Shown here: positions 9,541 through 21,722 of the stretch, piece after piece
Layout of the letters: the number at the start of each line of letters is the position of its first letter
How positions within the stretch are numbered: the first letter of the stretch is position 1
NCBI GenBank assembly: GCA_036362985.1
Contig: JAYGXS010000003.1
Coordinates: 47,667,422-47,731,421, forward strand
Source: Ligula intestinalis
Lineage: Eukaryota; Platyhelminthes; Cestoda; Diphyllobothriidea; Diphyllobothriidae
Direction of reading: 5' to 3'
DNA length: 64,000 bases
The notes under the pieces: generated by a model
Told to the model about the DNA's origin: nothing
The model's input: only the letters and a program-made list of their open reading frames with translations
The model's database searches: none
Translations under genes and position numbers: made by a program

Positions 9541-11607
9541 AATTATCGAATGGGGATTCTGGCAACATTAAAGCAGTCCAAGGATCCCGCGGTGTTAAAG
9601 GCACTCAATGAGTACCTGCGTTTCAACACCTAGCTTGCAGATGCGAAGATTCTGGCCAAGTTTATTGGGGACTGTGTGGAAATAAGCGAGTATTCAAATG
9701 AATGCTGGAGAGCTCTGCGTCGCAATCGTACTGCAATCACTACTGACACCTTAAGAAGATATGCTGAAAAGCAGTAAGAAAGCACTCAAATAAAGATGGG
9801 AGAACTAGAGCGTCACGTGTGCCAGCTGGCTGCCGTTCTGGACACCCTTCATGACGAAGAAAAAGGGGACTTCATCAGCTTCACAAAGATCATAGAAACT
9901 AAACGGGGAGAAACAAAAAGTTCGTCCCTACTACAAAGGGTGCACGAAAGAAAACCCCAAGCAAGACTGCCTAAAGACCTAGATCGGTACGTATACAATC
10001 ATTCCTCTGTGACGCTTGATAAGACAACAGTTGAGGCATTATCTTTTGGCCCAAAATTGTGCATGCCTGCTCGAAGTGTTAATCAGTTAGAATTGGAAAC
10101 CCAGTTTGAAAACCTGTTTAACCAAACTTACGAATTAAAGCCTATCTCAACTGAAAGTATCCAGCATTTAAAATCGACACTGGTGAATTGTAGTTACCAG
10201 TACTTGAATCAGAGACCAATCAGTCGCGGAGTGCTGTCAAAAGCACACATGGAGAAGTTAAAGCAGTTGCGCGAAAATAAAGACATCCAGATTACTAAAC
10301 CTGATAAACGAGCAGGTGTCGTCATAATTAACAGGTCAGATTACCTTCGACTAATGCATATAGTCTTGACAGACCAGAGGAAGTTTAAGAAAGTAGACAA
10401 AGAAGAGGATCGCATGGATGAAGTAGAGGCACACTTGACTGACTGCCTAAGAAGACTCCAAACAGCAGGTTTGATAAGCGACCGTGACCTCGAACGTCTC
10501 CGGCCAGTAGGTACGCATATCCCTCGCCTGTATGGCCTCCCAAAAATACACAAGGATGGCCTGCCAGTTCGTCCGATCTTGGACATGCGTAGCTCGCCCT
10601 ACCATACGGTAGCCAAGTGGTTAGCTGATAAACTCAAACCGCTGCAGCAGCAACTAGCACCACGGAGCTATCAAGACACGTTCACATTTATTGATGACCT
10701 CAGGGACATAAACCAAATGACATTATGATGTTCTCCTTAGACGTCTCGTCGCTATTTACGAACGTCCCGGTCGTGCCAACAGTAGATTACATCTGCGACT
10801 TCCTATTGGAAAATCAGACAAAAGCAGGAATTCCAATAGAAGCCTTGAAAGAACTTCTACTAAAATGCACATTAAATGTGCAGTTCCTTTTTGATAACCA
10901 ACAGATAAACGGCGTGTGTGAGCGAGTAAATGCTGAAACCTGATTACCGAATCACACATATAGTTACTGTTCAATGACTTGCAGTGCGAGATCTTATCTA
11001 AGTTGGCCCGTTGTATTGCCATGACTCTATACGAATGCCCTTGCCAGACGTCTTCAAAAATGATGGATTTCATAAGTAGAGCACATAGACGTTCCATGTG
11101 GCCATATCTTACTATTTTGCTATGAAGGTATGGTTTAAATGAGCAATTCAAGTCTAATGTTAAATACCGGTAAAGCATGAATAGGTAAGCATTCAGTCCT
11201 TGTTTTGCAGCCTAACTGAAATCGCACAGTCAGCCTTGTAGATACTTGTCTGGAGTACTAGATGGGTGGACTGTGAATTAGGCTGTAATGGCTTCTTCTT
11301 ACTGTGGCTTCTATGATAATCCCAGGCTCTTGGATCGTGACCTTGTGCGACAGCACACCTGTGGACGGAATCTCGATGCACCGGCCAACAACGCTCCCTC
11401 CCGCTTCAGTACCTTCAGACTCCTAATTACCCTGTCACTAGCCACTTTTTATCAACCCAAACCCCAAGCCCCCATTCCCAAGACTAAGTTGATTAGAACG
11501 ATAATTAATTGATTGCTTGTCACCCTGTACCTTCTTCTTCCATATAAATGTAATGGCCCGAAGAGAATTTATCGAAAGTATACGTATGCTCGCCAACTGT
11601 CCTTCTG
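9541..11607 (+). mobile_element. Penelope-like retroelement, copy 2 (internally deleted)
   Basis: Second unit, head-to-tail with copy 1. The junction follows the shared tail CCTTCTG at 9540. It has a slightly longer 5' end than copy 1. Coding similarity stops at about 10908; the palm motif and C-terminal coding half are missing and replaced by about 370 bp of unrelated sequence (10913-11280). The common 3' end is present at 11455-11607. The flanking AACAAAAT at 11608-11615 closes the insertion footprint. Tandem partial copies are characteristic of Penelope-like elements. Confidence 0.8.
9796..10943 (+). pseudogene. Penelope-type reverse transcriptase, copy 2 (truncated)
   Basis: A 310-residue open frame (9796-10728), the longest in the window, covers the N-terminal region and fingers without the SINE. 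It includes DKRAGVVIINRSDY, RLYGLPKIHKDGLPVRPIL and TFIDDLRDIN. A frameshift at about 10728 leads to 10725-10943 with MFSLDVSSLFTNVPV, after which similarity ends at FLFDNQQINGV. The YVDD-type motif is absent, so any product would lack polymerase activity. It is nearly identical to copy 1 over shared parts, suggesting a common recent origin. Confidence 0.85.
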
Positions 11608-11615
11608 AACAAAAT

Positions 11616-12997
11616 AATACTTGGCACTTACATTGCAAGGATACGCAGTTCGTTGTCCATAGCTCTATCTTTTCTGTCTGCAGGTGACGAAATTGGCTTA
11701 AGTATGCTGCTTCCTTTGCACAGGACAGTTATTGTCGAGTGACGAAAAATCTGAAAAAATAATTCAAATGCGGGCTACTGAGAAGATGCAAGTAGGTTTT
11801 TTATTATTATTATTATACACAGCCACCTAGATGTGGTCCCACAATAAAGCCCTAACCCCGTGCTATAGGTTGCTTTGTCTCACTTTTTATGCCTAACTTT
11901 TCCGGCACTCTATGCCAACCTCACCTTTCTGACACTCACATTAACACTCTGGTGTTAGGCGTGAGACCGGCTTCGCAAGTACCGTCAGAGGATCGCCCGG
12001 CTATTATGTTGGCTGTATTTATTCACGTGACTTTTACAGTACTTCTTGGCACAAACACCATTAACTGTGTAGGGTCTAAGCTGTCCTTGTGCTCAGAACG
12101 CGATGAATATCAAGCCCAATCCAGGCTCCTGGAAAAAGGACTAAGTTTCCAGAATGAGGCTCCTATTGTGTAGAGACCCTTGCGTTGTTGCCTATGGCAA
12201 CACTGACAACTGACATATGGAGTGCTGATGTTGCATGCATCCAGTCACACCGGAGAGCTGGTGAGACAGTGAGGACAGCTGCTTTTATGCCGCAATCATG
12301 TGTCTGTAGGCTGTTATTCACGATGACATGGAAGATTTGAATACTTTGCTATGCCGAGAACCACGGCTGAAGATCCGAAGGTGTGGCGCTCACCTATTTT
12401 GGAACATGTAAGCCACGAATGAATCGGATAATGCAGTAACTTAAAGGAATTTCGCCATCAACCGAGCAATCAGCCGTGGTCTACAGCAAGCCATGCAAAA
12501 ACTGCTTCGAGGACCCTGGGGAAGAAGTTGGCTTGCACTTCTTGTTCGGCGTGGTGTTTCATCAGTTTAAATGGATGACCTCGTAGATGTGTCTTTTTTG
12601 CCATTTAAAAGAAATCAGCCATCTGAGGAGCACATGCTACCCTTCCTGACGAACACCATGAAAAAATCTTCTCTGCTTTACCCGTAATAGAGATGGAAAA
12701 ATTAGAGCCATCATAGTCGACATTCAATGCTAGATCTCCTCAGCTGCTGACTTATTTGGTCACAATTCGTTTAATTTTTCTCCACGGCTGCGTAGACTTG
12801 CTTCATCCAGGAGCACCACGGCTGGCACTTCAGCTCTATAAGTAGTTATTTGGTTATGCCTTTTGACACACTGATTCACGATTACTTGCTATTTGTTCCC
12901 ATATATGTCATAACTTTGAGCTATTTAGATTTTTATCAAAATTGTAAACTCTCTTTGCAGAAAAAGTAAGCTTTGGATATTATCCTTCTCTGAATCC
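11616..12997. other. Intergenic, with repeat module alpha
   Basis: Non-coding. A short ATT-type microsatellite lies at about 11796-11812. 11889-12190 is a copy of a module also present at 31370-31600, 40740-41130, 50155-50380 and 60640-61060. The rest (12200-12990) shows no recognisable gene or element. Confidence 0.5.
11889..12190 (+). repeat. Dispersed repeat module alpha, copy 1
   Basis: Shares blocks such as CTTGGCACAAACACCATTAA, TAGGGTCTAA and CTTGTGCTCAGAACgCGATGA with four other sites in the window. Open frames are not conserved between copies, so it is treated as non-coding. It lies downstream of exon 3 or exon 4 in several gene copies and was probably amplified with them. Confidence 0.6.
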
Positions 12998-14392
12998 GGT
13001 GCGGAGAAGCTGGATAGCGAAGGGCGAGTATTTGTTCTAGGCTTCTACATCTTTCAACCCAGCCTAAGACTGTTGATGTCAATGGAAACTAGTAATGCTC
13101 ATGCGCAAATGGCTTTCACGGATCTGACGGGAACACTTTGCGACCTACGAAAGACTGGCTTACCTAAAATAAAGTATCGCACCGTAGAGTCAGCCCAGCC
13201 TTTGTCTTTAGGAGTGACCGATTGATGAATTCAAAGGGAGGCTGCAATGGCTGCTTCTTATTTTGTCCTATTCGACAATCCCATTCAGTTTTATACGAGC
13301 CAGGTAGGGCGGACAATTAAGGAGCGACACCAGCCGCGACAGTCACCTATGTTTTCTACCACCTTCGCTATGCACTCTTAGGTCAGCAGTTTTAGTTGAC
13401 CTGTTCGCAACCCAACCATCTATATCACCACCGCTGCCGCGTCCCCGAACCTAGCCGCAGTGTTTGACCGTCTCTTAGTGCTTTCCACAAGGAAGCTGTG
13501 GCATCATGTCTCTCAGATGTACACATCAATGACCCTGTCTTCATAACAGGCCTCCAGCGTCCTCATCAGAGAGCTGTTGTGGAGGTTAAATTCAGCTACA
13601 ATCCCCGCCCCCCCCAGTCGTTTCGGGAGGCTATCCACCTCCAATTGCGGGATGGAACGACAATTGCCGAGGGCTACTCGCTGTAATCTGGCACAGCTAA
13701 GCAGTAACCACTCAAGCCTCTTCGCCTGTACCAACACTGACTGGACCCGTCAACAAAACTTCGCTTGATAGATAACTTATTTTGAAGGATTTTGTATGCA
13801 ATTGGAATATACTCCCCATGTTTTTCCAACCAACAGAAGCCAATGAAAATGATTAAGAGCTCATCACAGTGCAGTTACCATCTATACATAGTCGAAACCG
13901 CAATCCGGAAATAATACAAAGACATGTAACCGAAGGAAATGAATCTTCGTGTACAAATAATTGTTCGTTTACGTTTGCAACGGACAATTTTACTTCAATT
14001 AATTGGTCACTGGCGGGCATGTCCGCACGTGAGCTTACGAAATATCTTACACATTTAACCTCCCGATCGTAAAATAAAGCGAACATTCAGTTGCATTAGT
14101 TCAGCGTAACTCTAGCAATGCAGAAAGGGAAAAAACAACTATCAGTTCTCGTGAAACCAGGTGGAATACATACCCGAACTTTGGGCTGTACGGTAACAGC
14201 TTTACACTACATTGCACGTAACATGGAGGCTTATATGTGTGAAAATGTGACAACACGATTATTTTTCAACCTACTTGACACGTGGTGCCTTATTGACTCA
14301 GTCTTTTTGCATGAACAGACTTTCTCCACATTTAACATTTCGGTTTACCTAGTGCGCACAACGTGCACTTTTTCAGAATTTTCAGCTTTGGC
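12998..14392 (+). mobile_element. Non-LTR retrotransposon 3' fragment, copy 1
   Basis: Matches 57541-56370 in inverted orientation over most of its length, with indels. Translated pieces include VLIRELLWRLNSATIPAP, RFGRLSTSNCG and LPRATRCNLAQLSSNHSSLF, which resemble the region just before the Cys/His knuckle at the C terminus of Jockey-like LINE polyproteins. The knuckle itself (CPDCGVSPHDCQHLFVC) is readable only in the other copy. Stops and frameshifts interrupt the frame. The 3' part (about 14130-14390) is non-coding and also shared. The family assignment is moderate. Confidence 0.55.
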
Positions 14393-15235
14393 GACAACTG
14401 TATTGCAGTTCAGCATGCGTTGGACAAGGTCAATGAGCGTGCCTGACCATCGGATTACGTCTAAACGTCACTAAGAAACAAGTCACGCTCTCCTGTGTGC
14501 CCCCTACATCGGTCACTCCTATTGTTCTCCACGGTGCTCCTCTCGAAGTGGTCAACTCGTTTAGATACTTGGGCTCTTTGGTCACGGAAACGGGTCAAGA
14601 TTTTGACGAGGTTGTATCACGCGTCAACCGTACCCGATCTGCCTTCTACAGTCTGTGTGCTCCTCTATGGAATAGAAGGGAAATATTATTACGCACAAGG
14701 TCCCGTGTTCACCAAGCAGTGGGTTGATCTATCCTGCTTTATGGTGGAGATACAAGGCCTATATGTGTTGAGAACATAAGGCGCCTTGAGGTGTTTGACA
14801 ATGACTGCCTACGCCGCATCCTTCGTCATCGTCGCGTCGACCGAATTCGCTGCTCCGATCTCCGCCGACGCTGTCACCTGGACGCTCTCCCTCCCCTCCT
14901 GCTTCAACGACGACTTGAATGGTTCAGGCATGCGTCCCGGCGTGATGATGGTGAGCTGATTCGTGACCTGCTTGTGGCGACGCCTCCACCCACCTGGCAC
15001 AACCGTTGCGGAGGGCAGCTGAAAACTTGGACAGCAACATTCAAGTAGGATCTGTCGTCCGTTTCCGGTCCATGCGTCTACGGCATATGCCGGTGGAACT
15101 GTGAATGGATGGCGCTCTCGTGTGAACAGGCACAAGTACGATGAACCTGGACAGTTGTGATTTGTGATGCAGTCAACGTCAAAACTAATGCCGGCTCAAC
15201 CCGCCGAAGGTGAATGCCGTTACAAGTAAAAGTCA
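14393..15235 (+). mobile_element. Second non-LTR retrotransposon fragment (RT C-terminal region)
   Basis: Coding remnants in shifting frames: GDNCIAVQHALDKVNERA at about 14390; FRYLGSLVTETGQDFDEVV (about 14557-14620), the thumb-region signature of non-LTR reverse transcriptases; then VFDNDCLRRILRHRRVDRI and RRLEWFRHASRRDDGE to about 15045. A degenerate tail runs to about 15235 (AGSTRPP, stop, MPLQVKVS). It lacks the endonuclease and RT catalytic domains, as expected of a 5'-truncated LINE. It abuts, and may have inserted into, the preceding repeat, whose inverted partner does not contain it. Confidence 0.65.
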
Positions 15236-16154
15236 GTAAGTTTACAGGGGAAATGGGTGCTGAATTCGACGAAATCCAATTTTACTGATATCCAAGCTTG
15301 TTCCTTCGCTATTAAAAGCTGCAAGCCAAATCTTCTGGCTTGTGCATGTTGTACATTAAAAGGATTTTAAAAACAGAACAGTTTTCAATGTATCTTGTAA
15401 GAGCACGGAACATTTTGTTTTGCTTTTATGAAATCAAGGTAAGTGCCAATATGACATAATGCATTGTTTTCAGGAAATGAAGAGCGGATTCAGTTTGGAA
15501 AATTCTGTTCTGCAAATCTGCCACATTTCTCGCCATAGAATTAATTACTAAGTTTATAAAGCTGCAATATGTTTTACCAACCGGAAACTACAGACGGTAA
15601 ACAAGCATGGATGTAGGCACACGAAACATGGTGTCCCATTTCTTCGTCAAGCCGTAGGCAAAAGTTGTGCAAACATTTTTTAGCTATGGTATAATGTAAA
15701 AGAATAAGGAAATTTGAAACGGAATACCTAGAAGATTCTCGATTCTTAAAGAATCGTAGTTTATATTCCGCCACTCTTTGAATGGGACGTTAATGTTAAT
15801 ATGTATACTGAAAACTGCTCAGTATATATAGAAAAGTCAATTCTTTCATATTCAGCGGAAGCTTTGTTCTTCTCTCTCAGAAAACCAGCACACTTTGCGA
15901 TTTTCAGTTTGACTGAATCTTCGATAAAGGTAAATTGCGGAGATAGTTGAGGTCTAAATGTCTAAATAAAACACTTTTTACGAAATAAGTTTTTATAGAA
16001 TGTTTATTAATTGATTGCAGACATGTTATGTTCTGAATAATGTGGCTGACGTTCATTTTTATCGGTAATGAGTTGACATGTTTGGGGGATTCTAATACCA
16101 TGACCCAGGCAGCCAGGTGCATTAGAAAGAATGTCACAAATCTCCAAACTTAGG
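15236..16154. other. Intergenic region without recognisable content
   Basis: AT-rich sequence between the LINE fragments and the 5' flank of copy B. Short open frames on both strands have no recognisable domains. Nothing was seen that could be supported. Confidence 0.4.
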
Positions 16155-16837
16155 TAAACGCGCTTGATAGATATCTTATTTTGAGGTCTTTGATCAGCAC
16201 AGAATAACTAGTTCTGGTTTATTTGTCATCACTAGTCACATCTACCTTGGCCACAAGATGAGGGAAATCGGACCCTTGATATTTAGTTATTTTGACTTCC
16301 ACAAGTTCAACCGTTAATTTCGACAAGGTTAATTTTATGGTTGAAAACAGGTTGACGTAGGGACGATGAACTGCGAATGCATTCGTCTTAGGTGACAGTA
16401 GATCTGCGATGGCACTCTCCCTCCTTCTCCCATCTGAGCCAAGTGTCAAGACAGAGACAAGCAGGTTGGAGGCGAGTCGGGTGCAGTGGCTGACATGTCC
16501 GGACACAAATGTCAGTTACTTATGCATAAAAATGACAGGTATTTTGCTACAGTCCAACCAATTGACTGCCAACACGCTTCAGACTTCCATATTAGGCATG
16601 CTCTGTATTTGCAGACAGCTTTACACTCATGTAGTCTCAGGATGAACGCTGTTTTTTGCACATGCATAGGCGCTAACATAGTTTACGTTTTAAACAGTCG
16701 TTTAGTAGGTCAAACACACCTAAGACGCCCTCTCATTTGTTCTAGATATTTGACTTTAAGAGAAACGCCTCTATAGATAAGTATAAACAACATGTGTTCC
16801 TGTCGTATGAAGCTAGCATAACGCATCAACCGACACC
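16155..16837 (+). promoter_or_regulatory. 5' flank of cathepsin copy B, conserved with copies C and D
   Basis: About 680 bp ending at the ATG. It aligns with 33560-34146 (copy C) and 58760-59262 (copy D), including GACATGTCCGGACACAAATG/CCGGACACAAATGTCAGTTA-type blocks and GGATGAACGCTGTTTTTTGC. Conservation only shows a shared duplicated flank; promoter activity is inferred. No clear TATA box was identified. Confidence 0.45.
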
Positions 16838-17253
16838 ATGCATGCTTTATTTTTCTTCGCTTGTTTTCTACCGTTCCTGTCTGTGTGTGCGAGATGGACC
16901 ACTAGCGAGGCATACATACTGAAAGCGTTCTGGTACATATGAAAGAAGGAACACAAGAAAGCATATGCCAGTCCCGTCGAGGAACAGCACTGACAAGACG
17001 TCTTCTTCAGTATCTTGACTTTATATTTCAAAATAATAGAAGATTCTACCGTGGTCTGGAAACCAAGCAAGTTAGAGTGAATGCTTTCATTGACCTCAAA
17101 CCGCGCGAATTCGCCGACAGATACATCTGTCTAAAAAGAGCGGCAGAAAACAGGTGGAAAACTCAGTCGGATGCGTTCAACCCCTTCGATGGAAAAATTC
17201 CTGCTGGCATCGACTGGCACAAGAAGGGCGTAGTCACACCAGTTAAAGACCAT
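16838..17253 (+). pseudogene. Cathepsin L copy B, exon 1 (two stops, 1-nt deletion)
   Basis: Starts at the same ATG as copy C and keeps the signal peptide style (MHALFFFACFLPFLSVCARW). Trp35 of copy C is a TGA at 16940-16942 and the ERFNIN Arg is a TGA at 16991-16993. A 1-nt deletion at about 17030-17045 shifts the frame before RFYRGLETKQVRVNAF. From there an open frame continues to VVTPVKDH at 17253, followed by a GTCAGA donor. The length is 416 nt against 417 in copy C. Gln19 of the oxyanion hole is His here. It cannot encode a preproenzyme. Confidence 0.85.
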
Positions 17254-17738
17254 GTCAGATCTTCAATCTTAAAACAAATAAGCAGGGGATTTTCCACCTC
17301 ATTGATGCTCAGAAGGATAATTTTGTTTTCCTATGAAGCTGCTTGTATTTTATTTGTTTCTGCCATAACTAATCGACTGGGTTCTTTCAAAAAGACGTCA
17401 GTGGTCTCGAGTTTGCTTTTATCGGTACAGCTACGCCGAGATTATTTGTTTTTCATCACCTATCTTAACGGTTGGGCAGAACCGGAAACGCTGAGATTCA
17501 CTTCAAAGGGATAGAAGTCTGCTAGTATAGTGGGCATTCATGGTTGTTTACTCCTTACTTCACAAAGTTTGCTTTGACCTCTCATGGCTGTCAGCTCATA
17601 TGATTCCATGTTAAAAGAAAGATTACTTTGAATCCAAATCATATATCCTTCAGTTATTGTCTAAGTTCATATGTGCTTAACTACTTTTAACATTAAAATT
17701 GTAGTATTTGTAAATGTATGCTCAATTTTGCCATACAA
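17254..17738 (+). other. Intron 1 of cathepsin copy B (acceptor lost)
   Basis: A 485-bp intron, much shorter than those of A and C. The position matching the AG acceptor in C (TTACAG) reads ATACAA here (17733-17738), so normal splicing to exon 2 is not expected. An open frame running from exon 1 into this intron is an artefact of the deletion. Confidence 0.65.
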
Positions 17739-17960
17739 CGGCGGTTTGGATCCTGTTGGGCCTTCTCTGCCACTGGTCCCATTGAGGGTGCAGTTCAAAT
17801 AAAGACCCACAAGTTACTCAGCTTCTCAGAACAACAGCTGGTCGACTGCAGTCGGGAGCAGGATAACCACGGCTGCAACGGTGGTCTTATGAATCGACCC
17901 TTTAAATGTGTAATGAAGTATGGAATCTAATCTGAGTACACGTACAACTACACAGCAAGG
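17739..17960 (+). pseudogene. Cathepsin L copy B, exon 2 (stop; Cys22 lost)
   Basis: 222 nt, the same length as in copies A and C. It begins [19 protein letters not shown]: the catalytic Cys is kept, but the residue matching Cys22, part of a conserved disulfide, is Phe. [11 protein letters not shown] and CNGGLM follow. The Glu codon after MKYGI is TAA at 17928-17930. The exon ends TYNYTAR with a good GTAAGA donor at 17961. Confidence 0.85.
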
Positions 17961-19726
17961 GTAAGACAAACATGTAGAAGTTTTTACTTTTACCTTGCAA
18001 AGGATTCTGCAGATGTTTATGAATACCCATTGTCTTCCTTAAAGTTAACGCCAGGGAAATTCGTGTTTTCGTATTGAAATTTATAAGTGAAGATGTTCCG
18101 TGTTTCTCTTGCAGACTAACCTTGGGAGCGTTGACTTGCTTAACTAAAATTGTCTATCAATACTTGAAAAAAGTAATGGGTATACCAGCAGACATCTTTG
18201 TCAACTCCTCAATGACGTTATGTGTTGCTACTGAATATTTTAAAGAAATAAACATCGTTTCCTGGAAAATATTGGGACAAATATTATAAAGTGGTGGCTT
18301 GCTTAATATGTTTTGAACAAAGTTAGCAGTGTTTACTGGTAATTTTCCGCTTGCAAGGGGTTTACGCTTATGCAAAAGCTGTAAAATGCTACAGTTTATC
18401 CATAAAGCAATCCCTTATCGAACAATATCTTCAGAATGTATACTGTACTTCATGTAGCTAACGACAATCCAATTTTTTAAATCAAAAATAAGGGAAATTA
18501 TACAATAATTTTCCACTCAATATAAATCGTAGCGGACTATAAAATATATTTTTGCGCAAATTGTCGAAGTTTATTCTCCATCCTCACTCATTGCTTTGCG
18601 CTCGTAACTTTAAAGGCTAGAAATTTCAATTTATAGGCGAAAAACTGATCTTTCTCTCAGCATATTTTCATTTGACTCACAACTCTTCTTTGGTAACACA
18701 ATGGTCTTCGAATACCTCTTATTTGGCTTAATTTTTATGTGTGCATTCAAATTAATAAAAAGTTCGAAACCGTTTTTAATTCTGCCTAATAATCCGTAAA
18801 TAGGAATGCTGAATAGCTCACCGAAGGTCTCCGCCAGTAATTGGTCCTTTTTGTCTATTTGCTGCAAATTGGATTGACCCGTCTGATTATTCACCACAAT
18901 TTATTTCCGCTTTGTAGGCTCAACCCGGGGCTAGAAAACTATAAATATGGTGCAGCATCCGTTAAAACGTGGGCTTTCGTTTATTTTGAATAATCAAAGA
19001 ACCAATGAAATGCAGTTTCAATATTTGCGTTGCGTGTTCAAAGATGAGAGATTGATATGTCAAGTACTTAGCTTACAACAGCATGCTAAAAAAAACAAGG
19101 AATGCTATAGCAGACAGGATTTCCTCAACCAAAATACGTATAAGGCAGGAACAGATAATCCGCCACCCGAAAAAAGCACGTGACCTTACAAAAAATCTAA
19201 TGAATGTTGAACATTATGGAGTAATATCCCTTTGCCNNNNNNNNNNNNNNNNNNNNNNNNNNNNNNNNNNNNNNNNNNNNNNNNNNNNNNNNNNNNNNNN
19301 NNNNNNNNNNNNNNNNNNNNNNNNNNNNNNNNNNNNAAAAAATCTAATGAATGTTGAACATTATGGAGTAATATCCCTTTGCCTAACATTAGAATAAACT
19401 CTTACCCTAAACCTGAGACCAACCTTAACACTTACGCTAGTCGCCATAGAACTTGAAGTAAAATCCTGGACGAGATGGATCCCGTTTCAGTGTCGTGCTC
19501 TCAATGTGTTGAAATTTGTATTAAGAGGTGTATTTAGATGCCAGTTGACAATGTAGCTAAAGTGTAAAGTGTAATACATTTTGTCTCAATTCAGTTCAAG
19601 AGAGGATTTCAAAGTTTGTATAGAATTCAAAGAGCCTGGTTGGGGGGTAGAATCTTTAAACTATTGAACTTATTGAATACAGAAAAACAAAGAAGCATTT
19701 CAACTCACGCGTTTTACCTTATTCAG
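17961..19726 (+). other. Intron 2 of cathepsin copy B, containing an assembly gap
   Basis: Non-coding and AT-rich, with no recognised element. It contains 100 N at 19237-19336 flanked by identical 47-bp sequences, and a short degenerate CCTAAA/CCTTAA tract at about 19383-19440. Confidence 0.55.
19237..19336. other. Assembly gap, 100 N, with duplicated flanks
   Basis: The 47 bp before the gap (19190-19236) and the 47 bp after it (19337-19383) are identical. A round 100-N gap between overlapping ends suggests that two contigs were joined without merging. Confidence 0.9.
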
Positions 19727-19860
19727 GATGACAGGTGTAAATATAACAAGTCCCTGGTTATTGCCCAGGGCAATGAATCAGCTTTTATACAGGCTGTTGC
19801 CGCCGTTGGCCCCATATCCGTCGAAATTGATGCTGATGATACCGGGTTTATGTCTTACAG
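19727..19860 (+). pseudogene. Cathepsin L copy B, exon 3 (open, 27 nt shorter)
   Basis: 134 nt between ATTCAG and ACAG|GTGTGC, ending in phase 2 like the other copies. It encodes DDRCKYNKSLVIA, then GNESAFIQAVAAVGPISVEI and DADDTGFMSY. Compared with copy C it lacks nine codons (the residues matching NISLYLKTI or so) without losing frame. Unlike exons 1 and 2 of this copy it has no stop. It is also more divergent in sequence from C than its neighbours are, which raises the possibility that copy B is a mosaic of two paralogues. Confidence 0.75.
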
Positions 19861-21564
19861 GTGTGCTTAAAACATACTTAATATTTTCGCTAAAATTTTA
19901 GTTCTGCATATAGATTTCTTTTTCGGTCTCTATTCTAGGATTCTTGCTGATATGTGAGGAGAAGTAAAATGTTTTTCGTCGTGATGTCTAAGTCGCAATT
20001 ATTTGAGTAAAAACAATTAACTTTTCTCTAAATATCTTATTAATATATATATATATAAATATATTTTTTTGCAGTGTGAAGAGAACATTGCATGCCGCTT
20101 CTTATATCTCGAAGTATCTTTTTTGACTGGGTTTCACGGAAATCGCACATAAGAGTCCAATGTCCTTCTTTCAAACTGTCCCCACCGTTAATCATTTTAT
20201 TTCATGAAATGCGGGTTAAAGAAGTCCAAAAGGGTTGTGGCATTTTGACTTGCGTGCATTTTTAGAAAAAAAACTTTCTTCACTTAATGTGTTCCTAAGG
20301 CATACGCAACGAGTCATCGCAGAGTCATCGCAAAATCTCTTCTTGACATGAAGTGTACAACTACGTCGCAGTTTGCTTACAGTTCATCTCAAATACCTAC
20401 CGGTTTAGCCAAGTTCTGTGGGTGCTTCTCAATAAATGGCATTATAAGGATTGACATTTTCTGTTCATTGGACCTTCACTAGATTTTTCAAAAAACTAGC
20501 ATAGTTGGAGTAAGAGAATTGGATACATTTATTTTATCTTATACATATGAGGTAAAGGTTGTTGAGGAATTAGGTCGTGGATGTGAGTGCGAGGAACAAA
20601 ACTACATTTATATTTTCCACGCAATCTAATGTTTTCCTCCCCACTGTTAACCATCCCTGCTATCATGTTTATCTGAGGTATGAGGTAAATATTCAATGAG
20701 TTATTCGTATGGGCCTTTAATAGAATAAACTTCATTATCACGATCTATAGCTATGGGTCATGCTTTAACAGTGTCTTCTTAGTAAAAGCAAATCGAGACA
20801 GAGTTAAATTTTCAGGTAAGGGTTAACTTTAACGTAAGAATTTAACGTTTATATTCGTAGTAGGAGTAAATCTAGGTGTTGCTCGAAGGCAGTACAAATT
20901 ATGCAGAGGGTTTTGCAGCTTTGAATAACTTCTTTGGTCCACTTTTGAAAACCCCAGCGGCCTTGGTGATATTTGAACTCACGTTGTCCAACGTTTAAGC
21001 CAACTGAGTAACAAGTCCTGCAACGGGAGCTGTGAGTGTGGTCACGTCTGCGTTCATTTACCCTTCTAGTTTACTGCAACATATTGAATCTAACAATTAT
21101 AATAGGGTTAGCTGACTGCCCAAACAGCCTTACAAAAACAAATTTGTCTAGAACCCCCCTGATCCCCACCAAATTAACTTAAGTAAGGGGGGAGTTAGCA
21201 GATTTAAATCATTCACTTGGTCCAGTTTTGAAAACCTCGAGCCAACGCAATATAAATTATGATGCTGCATATTTGTCTACAAGTGGCAACTCCTCTAACA
21301 GATGCCTTCAGGTTCCGGAGTGTTTTGCCTTATAACCTAGTATCTTTTTATCTTAGAAATCAGTTTTTATCAACCACTTCACATTCAGATTGTAATTCCG
21401 CCACTTCTTTACCTAAAAACCTCACAAAAATTGAAAACTAATTCAATTTTGGCTAGTCAATTCATACTACCCAACCACGACACCCCTGGCCGGGCCACAC
21501 ATCACTTTCAGGCTCTTGATCTCTAACTGTTTCAAATATGCAGATAATATTGCCGGCAACCGCA

Positions 21565-21722
21565 GAGGAGTCTGGAATAACCATTACTGGCTCATTAGTC
21601 ATCGTCAGCCAGTCACTACCGGACCAAGGCAGCCTCCCACCCAGCTCTCAAACTCGCGACCTACTTGATCCGAGTCAAACGCCCTAACCATTGAGTCGCT
21701 AGCTCGTTGTCTTTCCGGGTTA
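21565..21722 (-). repeat. Degenerate SINE-like repeat (minus strand)
   Basis: On the minus strand it has a tRNA-like head (GACTCAATGGTTAGGGCGTTT, then GCGAGTTTGAGAGC resembling a B box), followed by CTGGCTGACGATGACTAATG and GAGCCAGTAATGG. The latter part resembles the GCCAGAAATG tails seen at 32049, 50758 and 62259. It is degenerate and its limits are approximate. Confidence 0.4.

Noticed and set aside
16939..17514. A 191-codon open frame running from cathepsin exon 1 of copy B into its intron
   Set aside because: It is opened by a 1-nt deletion and reads through the conserved exon border into non-coding sequence.
20041..20067. AT-dinucleotide run as a promoter (TATA-like) element
   Set aside because: It is a simple microsatellite within intron 3 of copy B with no start site nearby.
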